Source: Artemisia argyi
Lineage: Eukaryota > Streptophyta > Magnoliopsida > Asterales > Asteraceae
Direction: 5' to 3'
Assembly: GCA_030686995.1 (NCBI GenBank)
Contig: CM060706.1
Coordinates: forward strand, 144,232,505-144,296,504
Length of the DNA: 64,000 nucleotides
Within the stretch, counting starts at the first letter, position 1. Each line of letters opens with the position of its first letter. Shown here in pieces: positions 59,514 to 64,000 of this stretch. The notes under the pieces are model-generated. The model made no database searches, was not told where the DNA came from, and worked only from the letters and a program-made list of their open reading frames with translations. The position numbers and the translations under genes were made by a program.

Positions 59514-60038
59514 AAAGAAAAAAAAAACATACGGACTACCATCCCGTTTCATTCTATGTTTATTTTATGTTTTTGTTATTCTTGATTTATTAGCTTAAGT
59601 CGAGTCTAGTCTTAGCTTAGCAACGCCATATTGTACATGTAATTAACCAAGATGATTAACTCGCCACCGGTAAAGATTGCCTATATCCAACAAAACCATG
59701 TATTCCATATCCCTACACCTAATGTTATAACCCTTTAAAAGACCTCTTTGATAGTTTATCCTAGGTGCTTACGCCATGTGGTGGAGGTTTGATCCTTTCC
59801 CAAGCCTATGGTAATCTATTTTGCTATGACAGGTAGTGAGAGATGTTTTCCATTTCCATATTGTGATATATACTTTATTACACCCGAGAGATGTGAGTAT
59901 CTAAACACTATTTGTGAGGTGCTAGTATATGACCTCCGTGCTTGTCTTTGGTCTTTAGTGGAACGATTATGTGTTGTAATTAATTTTATATTAGTGTTAA
60001 ATGACCACTGACTTGTATTTTGACTAGAATAAAAGCGC

Positions 60039-60060
60039 ATTTGCTTGAGGACAAGCAAAT
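60039..60060 (+). other. 22-nt hairpin upstream of the E3 3' LTR
   Basis: ATTTGCTTG and CAAGCAAAT with loop AGGA, 18 bp before the LTR. Confidence 0.78.
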
Positions 60061-60284
60061 CTCAAGTGTAAGGGTATATGATGAGGCAAAAAATGATCCG
60101 TTTTTAGGGGGTCATTTAAGCCCGGAATTGAATTTATTTGATCAAATATTGCCCTAAATCGTTCCTTTTGTGATTTTAGGTACTTTTGGAGTGAATTCTG
60201 GAAAAGGAAGCATTTTGGACGTTTTTGGAGCATAAAAGTGAAGAAAACGGAAAAGTCTTAATTTTCCTTGCTGGGAACAGTACT

Positions 60285-60535
60285 TGACGACGTCACCAAT
60301 TTCTTAATGACGGCGTCAAGAGGAAATACAAGAGGTGAAGAGGATAGAGTCCATGACGGTCCAGAAGGTTTTTACAATAGGGCATGACGGCGTCACCATA
60401 GGCCGTCAAGGCCCCATTACTCATGACGGCCCAGAAGAAAACTACCCTTGACGGCGTCAGATCTGGATATAGGCAATCCGATTTTATTATGGGCGGCGGG
60501 TTGACGGCGTCAGAATTTTCTTCTTGACGCCGTCA
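60285..60535 (+). promoter_or_regulatory. cluster of TGACG near-palindromes in the E3 LTR U3
   Basis: TGACGACGTCA or TGACGSCGTCA at 60285, 60308, 60385, 60449, 60502 and 60525, with single TGACG/CGTCA half-sites at 60354, 60404 and 60424. TGACG is the core bound by plant TGA-type bZIP factors. The last copy ends 12 bp before the TATA box. The same cluster is in every related LTR in the window that retains this part. Confidence 0.75.
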
Positions 60536-60547
60536 CCTTGGAAAATC

Positions 60548-60556
60548 TATATATAA
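60548..60556 (+). promoter_or_regulatory. TATA box of the E3 LTR
   Basis: TATATATAA downstream of the TGACG cluster and ~470 bp into the LTR. The equivalent TATATATA is present in the left LTR near 24824. Confidence 0.65.
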
Positions 60557-61524
60557 TTTTGTAATTTTCATTCATTAGGGGAGGACAATTTTAGGGACGA
60601 CTTGAATAAACCCTAGCACAATTTTATCAGTATTTTCAAGGGTTTTCACCCCTTGAAACCTTTCATGTTCAATTAAGATAAGTATCTTTTCAATTCATTC
60701 AATATGTCTATGTGTTATTTGAATATATCTTACGCTTGTCTTGATTTTAACATGCTAGGCTAGATCTCTTGTGTGTTTGCTTAGATGTAGTGAAACCTAG
60801 ATGTTGATTACGGGTTGATTATTTGTTTATAGTTTTTACGGATGAATGATTTCGATATTAGGCTTAAGAAAACTGGTAGACTTCCATAGTGTAACTTGCT
60901 TGAACGTCTTAAGAAGCATTAACCAATGCGTACTAGGTTTTTGTGGTTGTATTTAATGCATGAGCGAATTCTAATGATCCCATGTTAGGAGCTTTTTGCA
61001 GGCTCGACATAGGAGTGAAGTAGGAGCTTATAGAGTTGGGGAAGTATGTACGCCACCCCACGATTGGTATTAAGGAATATAACCCGTCATCCACGCAACT
61101 GTAACAAACTATCAACCTGTAAAAGATATCTAGGGAGTAATGAAATCTAAGTAAACACAATTTTCCCATTTATTGTTCACACCACTAGTTTAATTAGTTT
61201 TATTTACATTTTTGTTATTTTATTTTGATTGTATCTTTAGTTATTGGGTTAGTTGACTAGCAACTAATTCTGCCCACTCTTCCAAAACCCGAGATTTTTA
61301 CTTGCTTTTCATAAAATATAAAAATACAAAAAGAATCATCCCTCACCTCTATACCTAGTTTTTAGGCTTTCTAATCCTAGCGACACTATTCCTGAGTTGA
61401 ACGATCAATCCCCCAGTACTTGTCATTATACTATACTACAACGATCAGGTACACTGCCTGATGGGGGTTGTAAGCTTCTCGAGATCCCTCGAGAGGTAAA
61501 GCCTGGTGCAATTCCCATGCATCA

Positions 61525-62012
61525 GTTGTCGGTAGAGATCATGAAGTGCAAGTGTTTGTAGGAAATATGACATTCACAATGGACTTTACAATCGTGGACA
61601 ATATTGAAGATTATATCGACCCTAGGTCATCACAAGTTATTTTCGGGGCACCCTTTGTGAAATCACTAACTTAATGGTTGACGACCGGAATGGGATCATG
61701 ACTTTCACCGATGGGATTAGGAGAATCTCATACCAAACGCCATATATGATGAAAGATTTCGAAGGAGTAGATTGTGACGGGCTTGATAAGCTAGGCTCCC
61801 AACTTGCTTTAAGTGATGACTATGTTCGGAGAGGATGTAAAAACACCTTTGACTTATCATGTGGGTTCTTTAAGGGTGTCAGGAAGCTTAGTTCCAAATA
61901 TCGGGAAGATATTTCAGAATTTGAAGACCCAAATTACCTGCACTATGAAAGTGATCTCGATAGAGATTTGGAGGATGACCTAGAAACCGTGACTAATGAC
62001 GAGGTCACGTAA
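61525..62012 (+). pseudogene. E1 ORF piece 4: end of the second retropepsin-like domain
   Basis: Resumes after E3 with GRDHEVQVFVGNMTFTMDF and SQVIFGAPF. A one-base deletion near 61655 shifts the frame; the continuation (61674-62012) reads MVDDRNGIMTFTDGIRRISY and ends in an acidic tail closing with NDEVT. Colinear with the E4 ORF end at 50980-51420. Confidence 0.86.
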
Positions 62013-64000
62013 TTACCCGTGACTTTGAGTCTAGCTACAAGACTCGTAAATAAAGAAAATCGCTTCTTGGGAGGCAACCCAAGCTTTATTTGTTTGATTG
62101 TTTGTTTGTTTGATTTTATTTGTTTTCGTATGTATGTTTTATTTTTATTGTTTGTGGCTCATGTTTCAAAATAAATTGTGAAAATGATTTATTTTGTTTT
62201 TAACTTCGTCTTGATTACATATAAAGGTATTTTGCAAAAAATAAGTGTAAGGGAAATCTAAATTTGTTTCTAAGAACGAGATTGAACATGAATCACAACA
62301 ATATTAAACGAATGTGCATATTAGTATTTGTTTGAGTCAAATGTTTGTGTCGAGTCATAATGATGTTTTGCAAGATTTCCAGGAATTAAGGCTTGAGTTT
62401 TTCCAGAAATTTTCCAGAAACTTAACATAAAATTTCTGCAGGTCACTTCTGACGACGTCAGGGTTATAACCTGACGGAGTCAAGTGTAAAATTCTGGAAT
62501 ATTTGCAAGTTTTGTTTTTCTGCCGGAGTCATAGAGTTTTTGTTAAATCTTTAGTTTTATAACCTCCGGGAAATCTGCAAATATTCATTCCACAAGCATT
62601 ATATCTTAATTTGCTTTCTAGGATTTTAGTATATATAGAGTTTGCCGCCGATTTTACACGAGGTTTGCCATGATTGTTTTCTCAGGTTTAGCAGGTTATA
62701 TTGGACAAGAAGATGATTTATATTTCTGGAGGGAAGCTTTCAACTTTCATTTTCTTAGATGAGGATCTAACCATGTTATCGCATTATCCACACCGAGCGA
62801 ATCAGGGGAGTATTTGTTTCATACTTTTACCTTCGTTACTTTTACATCCTTTTTATTGAATATTGGGGACAATGTTGAGCTTAAGTGTAAAGGGAGGGTA
62901 AATGATGATACCTTAGAGAATGCAATTGCACTTGAAGTTTGTTTGTTCAATAGTAGGTGTGTAATAAAACTAAGAGAAACACTTGTTAGGGTAATTTTAA
63001 CGCCAAATTTAAATTTTTTTACAACATATAGGAGTGAAGCTTTAGTCTTAATAAGCGTCTCATGGATAAGAGTTGTATGACTAGCACGAAAAACCGTACC
63101 ACTCAAAATTTTCCACCCCAAATATATGAGGTTCGCCCCTATATGTTAGGAAAAGATGCTTATGAGTGTACCGGTAGCACTTAGATTCTAGAACTTGTGA
63201 TACTGATGCATCCTGAGACCGCATGTGAGACTACATTCGTGTAGTAGGATTTACTACATGATAAGAGGCATTAGGATCACCCTTGTGTTAAACCCGTATC
63301 ATAATTACTTGACCAATAAAGTCAATACACTTGACTAGTAAAGTCAATTAATTTCCCCACACCTTTGCGATGTACTCATTTTTAGTACACGATACCCCTA
63401 GTACACCCCTCCGAGCCTATCTTTTTCGTTTCTAACTTTAAGCATTTTACTTAAAGGTAGAATTTGTTTACAATCCACCCCAAATGTACACCCAAATCGT
63501 CTTAGCCTTCCTTGTATGCACTTATCTTTAGTGCATTATTGTTACATGTTTAAACCCTTAGTTAATTGTCTAATTGATTACATGGTTGCTAAGTCAAGTC
63601 ATATCTTGTACATATTATTTTGGGACGATTGGGACTCATGGATAAAGTACTATTGTTATGGAGTATTGGGGAAGACGTCAATTATTACCCCCATATGTGC
63701 GCTAATATCTAAAAAGTACTCCAAGTATTTTGATTATCTTAATTCGAGTTATTAGAATAGTTGATTGTAAAGTATGTAAAAGCTCAAATGTAAGGGGAAT
63801 GCAAATTCCCTACGATGTATTATTTTGGATGGTAGGGCAAGAGTGTATGAAAAAAAAATTGAAAAAATCAAGAAAAAGAAAAAGAAAAAAAACATACGGA
63901 CTACCATCCCGTTTCCTTTTATGTTTTTTTTAGTTTATGATTAGCTTAAGTCGAGTCAAGTCTTGGCTTAGCAACGCCACATTGTACATGTAATTGACCA
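62013..64000 (+). other. E1 conserved non-coding 3' tail, runs off the window
   Basis: Homologous to the E3 tail. It contains the CTTGGGAGGCAACCCAAG hairpin (62066-62083), the palindrome at 62450-62482, the TGTAGTAGGATTTACTACA hairpin near 63239 and an imperfect A-rich tract at 63850-63892 in place of the E3 microsatellite. The 3' LTR of E1 is outside the window. Confidence 0.75.
62450..62482 (+). other. 33-bp near-palindrome in the E1 tail
   Basis: TGACGACGTCA and TGACGGAGTCA flank the perfect palindrome GGTTATAACC. Homologous to 58007-58040 and 50506-50539, but with a different inner stem sequence. Confidence 0.82.

Larger units (their letters stand above)
57570..60078 (+). other. E3 conserved non-coding 3' tail
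   Basis: About 2.5 kb with no coding frame. It contains the hairpin at 57621-57635 (TTGGGAGGCAACCCA), the palindrome at 58007-58040, four AAGTGTAAG motifs (about 57797, 58441, 59355 and 60063), the TGTAGTAGGATTTACTACA hairpin near 58812, an A27-(TA)32 tract at 59420-59510, and the hairpin at 60039-60060. The last AAGTGTAAGGG lies where the polypurine tract should be, just before the LTR. Confidence 0.78.
24354..61524 (+). mobile_element. Athila-like non-autonomous element E3, nested in E1
   Basis: LTRs of 1446 bp at both ends (the left one split by C2) and TSD GTTGT (24349-24353, 61525-61529) interrupting the E1 ORF. Net length after removing C2 and E4 is about 6.46 kb: 5' LTR, tRNA-Asp PBS, a 298-codon ORF, a 2.5-kb non-coding tail and 3' LTR. 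There is no Gag core, RT or integrase. By hand alignment the LTRs differ at about 43 positions (~3%). Confidence 0.92.
60079..61524 (+). repeat. E3 3' LTR
   Basis: 1446 bp, TGATGAGGCAAAAAATG...CCCATGCATCA, followed by TSD GTTGT (61525-61529). Six 11-bp TGACG-type near-palindromes at 60285-60535 and TATATATAA at 60548-60556 define the U3 promoter region. Confidence 0.94.

Overview
The window is a eudicot plant repeat region: AT-rich, with no recognisable host gene, rRNA or tRNA gene. Every substantial reading frame belongs to an LTR retrotransposon. The translated families (copia Gag-Pol with the GNRKLFSTYKAYNGG block, a gypsy antisense ORF of the 'putative gypsy-type transposase' kind, Athila-type Gag) resemble proteins I know from Asteraceae such as Tanacetum and Artemisia. 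That family assignment is inference from memory.

The layout is a nest of retrotransposons whose borders are fixed by 5-bp target-site duplications (TSDs). The outermost element, E1 (+ strand, Athila-like gypsy), has its 5' LTR remnant at 3015-3959. Its single ORF is cut into four pieces (4131-4503, 8116-8343, 22657-24353, 61525-62012) and its 3' non-coding tail runs off the window. E1 was hit by: copia C1 (- strand, 1-3014, partial); a 3.6-kb solo LTR X1 (4504-8115, TSD AGGAT); a Tat-type gypsy T1 (- strand, 8344-22656, TSD CTCTC), itself split by the related 4.2-kb solo LTR X2 (15486-19707); and a second Athila-like element E3 (+ strand, 24354-61524, TSD GTTGT).

E3 in turn carries a pol-less copia C2 in its left LTR (25226-46096, TSD GTTGT) and a third Athila-like element E4 in its ORF (- strand, 47119-56947, TSD GTATG). 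C2 holds a Tekay-like chromovirus (- strand, 31313-44770). That element is interrupted by a solo Athila-like LTR (37975-39400, TSD GTCGT), and its 5' LTR has a 226-bp GC-rich insert that looks mitochondrial. E4 is interrupted by a solo C1-type copia LTR (52685-54316, TSD CATTT). The deepest path has five layers: E1 > E3 > C2 > Tekay > solo LTR.

The most interesting content is the E1/E3/E4 group. These are gypsy elements with ~1.4-kb LTRs, a tRNA-Asp primer site, one short ORF and a ~2.5-kb conserved non-coding 3' tail, with no reverse transcriptase, RNase H or integrase. E1 and E4 encode Athila-type Gag, a zinc knuckle and two tandem degenerate retropepsin-like domains. E3 encodes only an acidic leader and one such domain. 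Their LTRs carry clustered TGACG near-palindromes just upstream of a TATA box. Their tails share a hairpin whose stem differs in sequence between the three copies but keeps its pairing. All elements here carry stops, frameshifts, deletions or insertions, so they look defective; the non-autonomous group would need enzymes supplied from elsewhere.
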